Assembly: GCA_963664245.1 (NCBI GenBank) | Contig: OY760934.1 | Location: 1,798,001 to 1,862,000 of the forward strand | Reading direction: 5' to 3' | Source of the DNA: GCA-2711565 sp963664245 | GTDB lineage: Bacteria > Bacteroidota > Bacteroidia > Bacteroidales > GCA-2711565 | DNA: 64,000 bases | Shown: positions 37,401 through 45,802 of the stretch, piece after piece | Layout: each line of letters opens with the position of its first letter | How positions within the stretch are numbered: the stretch's first letter is position 1 | Translations under genes and position numbers: made by a program | The notes under the pieces: generated by a model | Seen by the model: only the letters and a program-made list of their open reading frames with translations | Databases searched by the model: none | What the model was told of the DNA's origin: nothing

Positions 37401-38356
37401 GTTGTGTCAAAGATCGTAAAATCACAATTTGAAAGCAATTCACAACTATTTTTGTTTCTACATTCGTGAGCCTCGGTTGTGTCAAAGATCGTAAAATCAC
37501 AATTTGAAAGCAATTCACAACCTTGCAATGTATTATCTACGTAATCTTTGGGTTGTGTCAAAGATCGTAAAATCACAATTTGAAAGCAATTCACAACGGA
37601 ATTACCAAATAGTATAATAGATCATTTGTTGTGTCAAAGATCGTAAAATCACAATTTGAAAGCAATTCACAACGCATTGCTTATTACCTCTTGGAATGCC
37701 ATTGTTGTGTCAAAGATCGTAAAATCACAATTTGAAAGCAATTCACAACAGGATCGTTATTAAGTATTCCTATTTTTTCGTTGTGTCAAAGATCGTAAAA
37801 TCACAATTTGAAAGCAATTCACAACTGGTAATCTAAGTTTTATCCCTGATCTTGTGTTGTGTCAAAGATCGTAAAATCACAATTTGAAAGCAATTCACAA
37901 CAGGATCGTTATTAAGTATTCCTATTTTTTCGTTGTGTCAAAGATCGTAAAATCACAATTTGAAAGCAATTCACAACTGACAACGCTGATGATCTTCAAT
38001 GATTTAAATGTTGTGTCAAAGATCGTAAAATCACAATTTGAAAGCAATTCACAACGTAAACTTTACTGACTTCATCATAACCAGTTGTGTCAAAGATCGT
38101 AAAATCACAATTTGAAAGCAATTCACAACGCCGTGTTTGTGCAGGTTAGAGTTTTTGTAGTTGTGTCAAAGATCGTAAAATCACAATTTGAAAGCAATTC
38201 ACAACACAGGCAGAAGCCGAAAAACAAGTAAGGATGTTGTGTCAAAGATCGTAAAATCACAATTTGAAAGCAATTCACAACACAATCAGCTCTTGCCACG
38301 AAAGAATTCCTACCGTTGTGTCAAAGATCGTAAAATCACAATTTGAAAGCAATTCA
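37401..38356 (-). CRISPR. Type II-C CRISPR array: 13 repeats, 12 spacers
   Basis: Twelve identical 46-nt repeats start at 37401, 37476, 37552, 37628, 37704, 37780, 37856, 37932, 38010, 38084, 38160 and 38236. A thirteenth at 38315-38356 lacks the last 4 nt. On the plus strand the repeat begins GTTGTGTCAAAGATCG and ends GAAAGCAATTCACAAC. Spacers are 28-33 nt, mostly 30; spacers 5 and 7 are identical. Pairing with the tracrRNA requires transcription from the minus strand, so the crRNA repeat begins GTTGTGAATTGCTTTC. The degenerate end repeat puts the oldest spacers at the right and the newest next to cas2. Confidence 0.97.
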
Positions 38357-38360
38357 GGAT

Positions 38361-40037
38361 TTACGGATCCCTATCAGCAAAATAGCAAAAATCGTTTATC
38401 AACATCGGTTGCTCCAGCTTCAACAGGTAAAGGGTTTTATTTTTATATCCGCAAGGGAAAGTATAAAACACTTTGTAAACGGCATCTTTTTTCTGCAATT
38501 TCTCAAGCTGCTCGCGGTCAAAAATAAAAAAAGTATTTTTGCGGTACATATTATTGTGATAAACCGGCAATATTTCTTCGCGTTCGCGGGTTAGATAAAA
38601 CATAATGTCCTCGGTAACATAGGTACATAAGTAAGCCTCTTCGTTTTTTATAAGCTTACCAACTTCAATGGCATCATTCTTCATTTTTACTTCTTTCAGC
38701 GATTCGACATAAACCGGCTGAAGAATTAAATTAAAAGCAATTCGTGCAACAATCAAGATATTAATAAAAACCAGTAAGCGCTGCGACTTTAATCGGGAAT
38801 ATAATATTGTAAAAGAAGCTGTAACTGCAATCAGCCCGATACTAATGAACCAGATATGGGGGATGTCGCGGGTTTTTTCAGAAAACGGGGCCAACATCAA
38901 CCCGATCATAAGGGCAAATGAAAAAGCAAAAAACAACATTTCAAGCACTTTGGTTTTTACAAGATCTTTGTTTTTATATTCCTGGTAAAACGAAAGCAAA
39001 ACGAAATATATCATCGGGAAGAACATAATAAGGTATTTCATGTTTTTGTTGGTCCCAACCGACAACCAATAAAACAGTATATTGAACACCAGTGCCCAAA
39101 ACGTAAACTTCAGTAACTTATCCGAATGAATAAACGATAAGAATTTACGGTTAAAAACAAATACAATCAGCAATGCCCAAGGAAGCAAATTATACAGCAC
39201 CCGTAACGGAAACGTAATAAAATGCACAAAAAACTTTGATAAACCTCCCGATACAGAAACAACCGCTTTTTGACTGGTTTGGGTAAAAAGAGTTAAAAAA
39301 ACATCGTCAAAGGAAACCCCGGGGTTCTGATAAAAATAAACCAGGTAATAAGAACCCACAAGCAATAAAAAGACCAAAATCCCGGCAAGATGATAAAATG
39401 AAAACAGCATTTTAAACCGCTTACTAATTACAAAGAAAACCGTTAATGTAACCGCCTGAAAAGCAATTGCGGGAATGCCTTTAATCATAAAAGCCAGTGC
39501 GGCAAAACCATAAGAAACAACAAATAACAACAGGGGTTTGCCGTCTTCATAAAAATGATAGATGGCGTAGAAAGAAAGAATTAAGAACCAGGCCATGGTA
39601 AAATCAACCAGCCCTACGGAACTATACCCAAAAAACACACATCCACCTGTTAAAAAGAAAAAGGCATTGAGTAGAGCAAACTGATTGTCGTAACGTTTCC
39701 GTAAAAACAGGAAAATTGTGATCCCGATCAACAAAATGCTTAATATAACGGGAATCCTGACCAAATATTCATTTTGAGTTCCGAATATCTTAAAAACAGC
39801 CAAAATAAACCAATTGAACAAAGGCGGTTTGTTAAAATACAATTCACCGTTGATAGTCGGAGTAATGTAATCACCAGACAACAACATTTCCAAGGATACA
39901 ATTCCGCGCAAAGCACCATCAAAACGAAGAGGCATCAAACCAAGATTTATTAAAAAAGCAGGGATAATTAAAATTGATGCGGTTATAAATAGAAAAACCT
40001 GCAGGTTCTTACGTAAAAAGATCAGGAATTGGTTCAT
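38361..40037 (-). CDS. ArnT/PMT-like membrane glycosyltransferase (GT83-type)
   Basis: 558 aa with about 12 transmembrane helices. The first loop has RFDGALRGIVSLEML and FNKPPLFNW, the region that in ArnT-like enzymes carries the catalytic acid and lipid-sugar binding residues. Such enzymes move a sugar from a polyprenyl phosphate to lipid A or other acceptors in the periplasm. I chose the ATG at 40037; an upstream in-frame start at 40055 is GTG. Its stop codon is only 4 nt from the truncated last CRISPR repeat. Acceptor unknown. Confidence 0.82.
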   Translation of the reverse strand: MNQFLIFLRKNLQVFLFITASILIIPAFLINLGLMPLRFDGALRGIVSLEMLLSGDYITPTINGELYFNKPPLFNWFILAVFKIFGTQNEYLVRIPVILSILLIGITIFLFLRKRYDNQFALLNAFFFLTGGCVFFGYSSVGLVDFTMAWFLILSFYAIYHFYEDGKPLLLFVVSYGFAALAFMIKGIPAIAFQAVTLTVFFVISKRFKMLFSFYHLAGILVFLLLVGSYYLVYFYQNPGVSFDDVFLTLFTQTSQKAVVSVSGGLSKFFVHFITFPLRVLYNLLPWALLIVFVFNRKFLSFIHSDKLLKFTFWALVFNILFYWLSVGTNKNMKYLIMFFPMIYFVLLSFYQEYKNKDLVKTKVLEMLFFAFSFALMIGLMLAPFSEKTRDIPHIWFISIGLIAVTASFTILYSRLKSQRLLVFINILIVARIAFNLILQPVYVESLKEVKMKNDAIEVGKLIKNEEAYLCTYVTEDIMFYLTREREEILPVYHNNMYRKNTFFIFDREQLEKLQKKDAVYKVFYTFPCGYKNKTLYLLKLEQPMLINDFCYFADRDP

Positions 40038-40364
40038 AATGAATTTACTTAACACAAAATATACTTAACCTTTTCTAAAATCTTCAATGCTTTTATAAAG
40101 TTATTAATTTGAAATCAGATTTTTAAAAACAGATGCATGAAATAAAACACGAACGTCCCTAAAAACCATTATAACAATTTAACATACTGATACTTATTTG
40201 TACTTTAAATTTGATTTAAGATTGCATTTAATGATTATAAAACAATGCAAAACCGGATTTAATTGGGGAGGAAAGTTATCTGGAGAATATGGTTTAAACC
40301 GTTTTTTTAACATAAACCAGCCACCGGATAAATTAAAATTATCCCGGCGGCTGAACTGTTTTGT
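40038..40364. other. Gap between peptidase and glycosyltransferase genes
   Basis: The 327-nt stretch is A/T-rich with no credible reading frame. It contains an imperfect hairpin at 40318-40353 (CAGCCACCGGATAA with TTATCCCGGCGGCTG), 12 nt downstream of the C1 peptidase stop, probably its terminator. The rest should hold the promoter of the glycosyltransferase gene, but I find no clear TAnnTTTG box close to it. Confidence 0.5.
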
Positions 40365-41603
40365 TTATTTAAATTTCTTCAGAATATCCTTCACAGCATC
40401 TTTATGAATAGTGAAATCCATCATTTTAAGTTTGATATAGTCTTCGTGGAAAAAGTAAAATCCAAATTCAGGGGCATCATGGTCGTTATTTCTCGAACCG
40501 CTGCTCGAATCTTTAATCAGGTACCAGTTTTCGCCGTCTTTTTCCAAATAACCAATCAAGTGCATTCCATGATCGTCGGTAGTAGTTTGGTTTGAGAAAC
40601 GAAACTGGCGGGCATCTTCATCAATGTATTCAGAAGGGATATCATAACTTGCAACCAAGGCCACCTGTGTTTTCCGGGAGAAGCCTGATTCGGAAACATC
40701 ACCACCAATGCTCATCGAATAACCTTTTTTAATGGCTCTTTTAACAATATCCATAAATACATCAAGCGGTACGTTATAATAATCTTCGCTGTGCCACCAG
40801 TTATCGGCAACTTTATATTCAACCTGTTTCCAGTAAGGTTCTTGTTTGTACGAAATGATTTCCACGTAATCATCAGGAACAATTTTTAAATATTCGTTTA
40901 AATACGATTCAGGGGTGTACTCTTTTCCATCAACCATAAAAGCCACAGGAGGTTTGCCAATGTGGTGATTCATGATGCTTTTAATGGTTTCAATAACAGC
41001 TGCTTCATTCCAGGCATTGCTTTCTTTTACCGAATTCAAATAGCTTTTCATTTCTTTATACATCGCATCGTGAGAATGATATTCACGTCCGTTGATTAAG
41101 CCGGTGTATGCACTGTAAGGAACCGCCCCGTATTCTTTAAAAATCCGTGATACGGCATTTCCTTCAGAACCCTCGGCAAATCTTGAATTTCCTCTTTTCT
41201 CGACAAAACGTTTTGCTTTTTCAACATATTCCCAGTAAGCGATAAAAATTTCTGAAAGTTTAACTTCTTTATTACTCAGGCGTTTTACTTCCGATTCAAA
41301 AAAAGAAATGGTTGAATAGGCCCAGCAGGTACCCGCATTTCCCTGTGAAATAACCGGGTTGGCCCATATCTTTTTATATAGGTCTACTTTGTTGGGTAAA
41401 TCCAAACCCGAATGATCCATCATAAATTTCTTTTCTTTCTTCTGCGGATTCATTTCTTTTTTAACCTTTGAAACATCCTTCATAATAAAATTTTGATAAA
41501 AGCCCGCTTCATATTCTTCAAAAACGGCTCTATCTTTTTTTTCCTGTGCGCTTACACTAATGGCAAATGCTGCAATAAAAAACAAAATCAATATTCTTTT
41601 CAT
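40365..41603 (-). CDS. Secreted C1B (bleomycin-hydrolase-like) cysteine peptidase
   Basis: 412 aa. Signal peptide to SVSAQ (about residue 20), then a papain-like fold: Gln87 and catalytic Cys93 in SQGNAGTCWAYS, and His345 in DDHGMHLIGY. The position that normally holds the catalytic Asn (NSWG) reads KDSSSG, with Asp365. The large insertion between Cys and His fits the C1B group. I chose the ATG at 41603, which starts a normal signal peptide; the upstream ATG at 41627 adds eight residues. Likely periplasmic or secreted aminopeptidase; transcribed alone. Confidence 0.88.
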   Translation of the reverse strand: MKRILILFFIAAFAISVSAQEKKDRAVFEEYEAGFYQNFIMKDVSKVKKEMNPQKKEKKFMMDHSGLDLPNKVDLYKKIWANPVISQGNAGTCWAYSTISFFESEVKRLSNKEVKLSEIFIAYWEYVEKAKRFVEKRGNSRFAEGSEGNAVSRIFKEYGAVPYSAYTGLINGREYHSHDAMYKEMKSYLNSVKESNAWNEAAVIETIKSIMNHHIGKPPVAFMVDGKEYTPESYLNEYLKIVPDDYVEIISYKQEPYWKQVEYKVADNWWHSEDYYNVPLDVFMDIVKRAIKKGYSMSIGGDVSESGFSRKTQVALVASYDIPSEYIDEDARQFRFSNQTTTDDHGMHLIGYLEKDGENWYLIKDSSSGSRNNDHDAPEFGFYFFHEDYIKLKMMDFTIHKDAVKDILKKFK

Positions 41604-41716
41604 AAGTAAAATTTTTATAAAATGCATGTTATCTTTCAGTGATACTATTGCTTGTCAGCAAAAATTTCTTTTGAAATCTCAAATAAACAAAGGACTAACA
41701 GTAAATTCTTTACAAA

Positions 41717-42685
41717 TTACTGTACTAATTTTAAATCGGCCAAGACAATAGCCGTTATTGCTTCAATAATTACCGGAATCCTCAGTGCAACACAGGCATC
41801 ATGTCGGCCTTTAACTTCGAGGCTTTCTATTTTCCCCTGTTGAAAATTCATGGTTTCCTGCGCCTTCCCAATCGAAGAAGTTGGCTTCACCGCCACCCTA
41901 AAAACAAGTTCGTTTCCATTGGTAATTCCACCATTGATGCCACCAGCATAGTTTGTTTCGGTACTTCCTTTTTCATCAATAATATTATCGTTGTGTTCCG
42001 ATCCTCTCATTTTTGCCGCTTCAAAACCAGAACCAAATTCAATGCCTTTGGTGGCCGGAACCGCAAAAACAAGGTGAGAAATATACGATTCTACCGAATC
42101 AAAAAAAGGTTCGCCCAAACCAATGGGCAGATTATTTGCCCGGCACTCTACAATTCCGCCAACGGAATCGCGATTTTTTATGGCTTCATCCAAAACGGAT
42201 TCAAAATCGGTTGAACCGCCAATTTCGGTTAAGCGGGCACAAATACTAACGTCTCCCAGCACTTTTTTTGCCACAACCCCGGCAGCAACCAATCCAAGCG
42301 TAAGCCGCCCCGAAAAATGACCGCCACCCGTATAATCGTTAAAGCCACCAAATTTATGCATGGCTACAAAATCTGCATGACCCGGACGGGGTGAGTTTTT
42401 CAGGTTTGAATAATCCTTCGATTGGGTATTTTTATTTCTGAACAAAATAGTTAGTGGAGCACCGGTTGTTTTTCCTTCAAACACCCCGCTAAACAATTCA
42501 GGGCTGTCGTCTTCTTTTCTGGGCGTGGTTCCTTTAGCACCGGCTTTTCTCCGGCTCAAATCTTCAATAAAATCTTCTTCTTTAAGTGAAATCCCGGGAG
42601 GGCAACCATCTATAACAATTCCTACCCCGTTTCCATGCGATTCACCAAATATACTGATCCGGAATATTCTGCCAAAAGAATTCAT
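41717..42685 (-). CDS. aroC: Chorismate synthase
   Basis: 322 aa cytoplasmic enzyme that makes chorismate from EPSP, the last shikimate step, using reduced FMN. Signatures: IFGESHGNGVGIVIDG near the N-terminus, GTTPRKED, RPGHADFVA and GGGHFSGR, and MRGSEHND. It is slightly short for the family (about 350), mainly at the C-terminus. I chose the ATG at 42685 (MNSFGRIFRI); the upstream one adds seven basic residues. A TAATTTTG -7 box lies at 42704-42711. Confidence 0.95.
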   Translation of the reverse strand: MNSFGRIFRISIFGESHGNGVGIVIDGCPPGISLKEEDFIEDLSRRKAGAKGTTPRKEDDSPELFSGVFEGKTTGAPLTILFRNKNTQSKDYSNLKNSPRPGHADFVAMHKFGGFNDYTGGGHFSGRLTLGLVAAGVVAKKVLGDVSICARLTEIGGSTDFESVLDEAIKNRDSVGGIVECRANNLPIGLGEPFFDSVESYISHLVFAVPATKGIEFGSGFEAAKMRGSEHNDNIIDEKGSTETNYAGGINGGITNGNELVFRVAVKPTSSIGKAQETMNFQQGKIESLEVKGRHDACVALRIPVIIEAITAIVLADLKLVQ

Positions 42686-42703
42686 AACTTTAAATTTAAA
42701 TCG

Positions 42704-42711
42704 CAAAATTA
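42704..42711 (-). promoter_or_regulatory. -7 box TAATTTTG upstream of aroC
   Basis: It matches TAnnTTTG on the minus strand and would give an aroC leader of about 14 nt. No good -33 element at normal spacing. Confidence 0.4.
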
Positions 42712-42731
42712 CAGAATTATTTAATGCATTT

Positions 42732-43463
42732 TTATGCGACTATTAATGCAAAAACATAATTTCCGTCTACAGGATTAACCCCAGACAGTTGTTTGCTGCC
42801 ATCCACAGTTTCATGCATGTTGATAATGCATTTGCTGTTTTCAAAAATTTCGGCAATAAAAAAGATTTGAATCTCCGAAAAATCCGTCACTTTGTTCCCT
42901 TGCAATTTAAGGGCATCCAATGCCCATTTAACATACTCAGCATTATTCACATGACCGTTTTCGTCAATGGCACTATAAGGAACCGAAATCTCGGCAATTT
43001 TTTCCGGCTTGGCAAAACGTTTCGGGTTGACCCTTTTTATACTTTCGGTGGTTGCCCGTTTTTCGATGCTCGGCAATTCAAAGCCCTGCTCATAAATATT
43101 AACCGGTCTCCGGGTATTTGCATCAAGAATAACCCACTCGCTGGTAGCCGTAATTAGTTCTTCACCCTTGTCGTTCAACAGCAAAAAATCGCGCAAACCG
43201 TACAAACGGTTATAGCCAACGGGCCAGGTTTGCAGTTCAATTTTATCAGTCCATTGGGGAAGGTTCAAAGCCTTTATCTTCAAAGAAGAAAGCACCCAAA
43301 TCATATTTTTCTCAACCAAAAAACCGTAACCAAAATTCAGTTTTTCAGCATTCAAATAAGCCGCCTCCTGCAATAATAGCAAGAGGTTGTGAATCCTCAG
43401 CTTTCCATCAGGGCCACATTCGTACGATTTTACGGTATGATTTAAGCTTGTAATTAGTTCCAT
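42732..43463 (-). CDS. Acyl-ACP thioesterase
   Basis: 243 aa with two hot-dog halves. The second half has YSAIDENGHVNNAEYVKWAL, the Asn/His-containing motif of bacterial acyl-ACP thioesterases (PF01643), and the first half has the TWPVGYNRLYGLRDF region. It frees fatty acids from acyl carrier protein. It lies between ygiQ (29 nt downstream of it) and aroC on the same strand. Confidence 0.9.
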   Translation of the reverse strand: MELITSLNHTVKSYECGPDGKLRIHNLLLLLQEAAYLNAEKLNFGYGFLVEKNMIWVLSSLKIKALNLPQWTDKIELQTWPVGYNRLYGLRDFLLLNDKGEELITATSEWVILDANTRRPVNIYEQGFELPSIEKRATTESIKRVNPKRFAKPEKIAEISVPYSAIDENGHVNNAEYVKWALDALKLQGNKVTDFSEIQIFFIAEIFENSKCIINMHETVDGSKQLSGVNPVDGNYVFALIVA

Positions 43464-43492
43464 TTTTAATTAAAAATCAATTCAAATTTATA

Positions 43493-45322
43493 TTAATTGC
43501 GATTCAATAATTTTTTCAAAATATCGGTACGGTTCAGTTTCTGCAAAGTATTCCGTATCCATTGTTTGTTTTCGTTTTTGTACCAGAAAAAAAACTTTCG
43601 CTGGTTCAGTTTATCCTGTTTACTACGGGCGGTATAAACCGGTTTCATAGTGTAGGGGTCAATCCCGGAATAATAAATTACCGTGGCCAAAGTCATGGGC
43701 GTGGGTGTAAAATCCTGCACCTGTTCCAGTTGAAATCCCAGGTTTTTGGTTTCGGCAGCCAGTTCAGCCATGTCTTCCAATTTGCTGGCCGGATGGCTCG
43801 AAATAAAATACGGAACCAACTGCTGTTTCAGGTTAAAGTGTTGATTGACCCGGTCAAAAATTTTCTTGAACGAATAAAAATGCTTGAACGAAGCCTTACG
43901 CATTTGTTTTAAAACCCGCTCGGAAGTATGCTCAGGAGCCACTTTTAAGCGTCCCGAAACATGGTTCTTCAGCAACTGCTCCATGTATTCGTTGTAACGG
44001 TTTTTCGTGGCTTCTTCTTTGGGACGATCCACCAACATATCGTACCGAACCCCGCTTCCCACAAAAGCTTTTTTTACTTTCGGGTGAACCGAAGCTTTGC
44101 GGTAAATATCAATCAAAGCCGAATGATCCGCATCCAGGTTCTTGCAAATATTCGGGAAAATGCAGGACGGCCTGACACACTTATCGCACAAGTTCTGATC
44201 CATGCCTTTCATTTTGTACATATTTGCCGAAGGCCCGCCCAAATCGCTGATGTAGCCTTTAAAATCGGGCATTTGGGTAATAGTTTCCACTTCCTTCAAA
44301 ATAGATTTCCCGGAACGGCTGCTCACAAATTTTCCCTGGTGAGCCGAAATGGTACAAAAACTGCACCCGCCAAAACAACCCCGGTGCATATTCACCGAAT
44401 GACGGATCATCTCGTAAGCCGGAATAGCCCCTCGTTTTTTATATTTCGGATGAGGCAAACGGGTATAGGGCAAATCGAAAGAAGCGTCGATTTCCTGCTC
44501 GGACATTACCGGGTAAGGCGGGTTCACCACCACGTATTTTCCGCCAACTTCCTGAATAATTTGTTTGGCTTTTACTTTGTTCGATTCCTGCTCGATCACT
44601 TTAAAATTAGCCGCAAAGGCTTTTTTATCTTTCAGGCAATCCTGATGAGAATTTATTTCGATAAGCTGGTCTGTTTTTTCAAAACCGTCAGCAATAAAAG
44701 CGGTCTGCGGAATATTTTTTAGCTGTTCAACAGGAACGCCTTTGTCCAGCAATTTCAGGATATCTTTAATCGCCTGCTCTCCCATTCCGTAAACTAAAAT
44801 AACGGCTTTGCTCTCCACCAAAATGGAAGGCTTGAGTTGATCCGACCAATAATCGTAATGCGTCAGCCGACGTAAGGAGGCCTCTACCCCACCAATAATT
44901 ACGGGCACTTCCGGGAAAAGAGATTTCAGTATTTTGGAGTAAACAATGGTTGTATAATCGGGCCTGAAACCGGCCTTACCGCCAGATGTGTAAGCGTCGT
45001 TTGAGCGCAGACGTTTGTTGGCCGTGTAATGGTTCACCATGCTGTCCATACAACCGGCACTAATGCCAAAAAACAAACGGGGTTTGCCCAACTTTTTAAA
45101 ATCGCGCAAATCGTCGCGCCAGTTGGGTTGTGGAACGATAGCCACCTTATAGCCTTCGGCCTCAATAATGCGGGCAATAACGGCATGCCCAAACGAAGGA
45201 TGATCTACATAAGCATCGCCCGAAAATAAAATCACATCCAGCTCCTCCCAGCCTCTTTTTTTTACCTCATCGAGGGTGGTGGGGAGCCAATCGTTTATCG
45301 TATAAGCGGATTCGAGCAACAT
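43493..45322 (-). CDS. ygiQ: YgiQ-family radical SAM protein
   Basis: 609 aa. The N-terminal YgiQ domain holds DVILFSGDAYVDHPSFG and IIGGVEASLRRLTHYDYW. The radical SAM cluster motif is CFGGCSFC in HRGCFGGCSFCTISAHQG, and a C-terminal extra Cys group CDKCVRPSCIFPNIC is present. Substrate is unknown for the family. A TACTTTTG box lies only 4 nt before the start codon, predicting a leaderless message. Start of the operon that continues to the thioesterase. Confidence 0.93.
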   Translation of the reverse strand: MLLESAYTINDWLPTTLDEVKKRGWEELDVILFSGDAYVDHPSFGHAVIARIIEAEGYKVAIVPQPNWRDDLRDFKKLGKPRLFFGISAGCMDSMVNHYTANKRLRSNDAYTSGGKAGFRPDYTTIVYSKILKSLFPEVPVIIGGVEASLRRLTHYDYWSDQLKPSILVESKAVILVYGMGEQAIKDILKLLDKGVPVEQLKNIPQTAFIADGFEKTDQLIEINSHQDCLKDKKAFAANFKVIEQESNKVKAKQIIQEVGGKYVVVNPPYPVMSEQEIDASFDLPYTRLPHPKYKKRGAIPAYEMIRHSVNMHRGCFGGCSFCTISAHQGKFVSSRSGKSILKEVETITQMPDFKGYISDLGGPSANMYKMKGMDQNLCDKCVRPSCIFPNICKNLDADHSALIDIYRKASVHPKVKKAFVGSGVRYDMLVDRPKEEATKNRYNEYMEQLLKNHVSGRLKVAPEHTSERVLKQMRKASFKHFYSFKKIFDRVNQHFNLKQQLVPYFISSHPASKLEDMAELAAETKNLGFQLEQVQDFTPTPMTLATVIYYSGIDPYTMKPVYTARSKQDKLNQRKFFFWYKNENKQWIRNTLQKLNRTDILKKLLNRN

Positions 45323-45326
45323 GCTG

Positions 45327-45334
45327 CAAAAGTA
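45327..45334 (-). promoter_or_regulatory. ygiQ promoter, -7 box TACTTTTG
   Basis: An exact TAnnTTTG match on the minus strand, 4 nt from the ATG. The predicted start site coincides with the start codon. Confidence 0.55.
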
Positions 45335-45380
45335 CGATTATTTCAGGGGATATAATTCCATAAGTAATTTTCTTCTTTGG

Positions 45381-45800
45381 TTATCCTTCTGAAGGATGGT
45401 ATAGACTAATAACTATTCCAAACTGAAGATCACCAGCTAATTTCAGCAGTTCAGGTTCTATATATTTTGATTGTACAAAAAGTTCATGAATAGCAGATTC
45501 AATAGCAAAATCAATCTGAGGTGGTTCATCCTTAGTCAATCCAAATTGATAAACTGTAATAAGTTTATCATAATTTCTTTTTAGGAATTTTAATACATCT
45601 TTTTTTTGTAAATCAAATTGATCAAAATCTGCAAAACTTAAATCAAATTTGCACCCACTATTAGAATATTGAGTTGCATTTGGATTCCTAAATTTAAGCT
45701 TTTCTCCCTTGATGTGTTTTTCATAAGGAATTAGACCTGTGGATTCTAAAAATTGATCTACATTAAAGATTTCTCCTTCTATTCGTAAAACACAACTCAT
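45381..45800 (-). CDS. Hypothetical protein, 139 aa
   Basis: No recognised family. It begins MSCVLRIEGEIFNVDQFLES and ends LAGDLQFGIVISLYHPSEG; predicted soluble and acidic, with no signal peptide or membrane segment. It starts 2 nt after the mtnA stop, so it is co-transcribed. The coding sequence is clearly more A/T-rich than mtnA and ygiQ around it, with codons such as AAA, TTA and ATA dominating, which suggests a later insertion. Function cannot be inferred. Confidence 0.7.
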   Translation of the reverse strand: MSCVLRIEGEIFNVDQFLESTGLIPYEKHIKGEKLKFRNPNATQYSNSGCKFDLSFADFDQFDLQKKDVLKFLKRNYDKLITVYQFGLTKDEPPQIDFAIESAIHELFVQSKYIEPELLKLAGDLQFGIVISLYHPSEG

Positions 45801-45802
45801 AA

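Noticed and set aside
30523..38360. Additional cas genes (csn2, cas4) that would change the subtype
   Set aside because: None found; the only extra gene is the RAYT.
37391..38527. Open frames across the CRISPR array on both strands
   Set aside because: They are made of the repeat unit read in one frame with changing spacers; there is no independent sign of coding.
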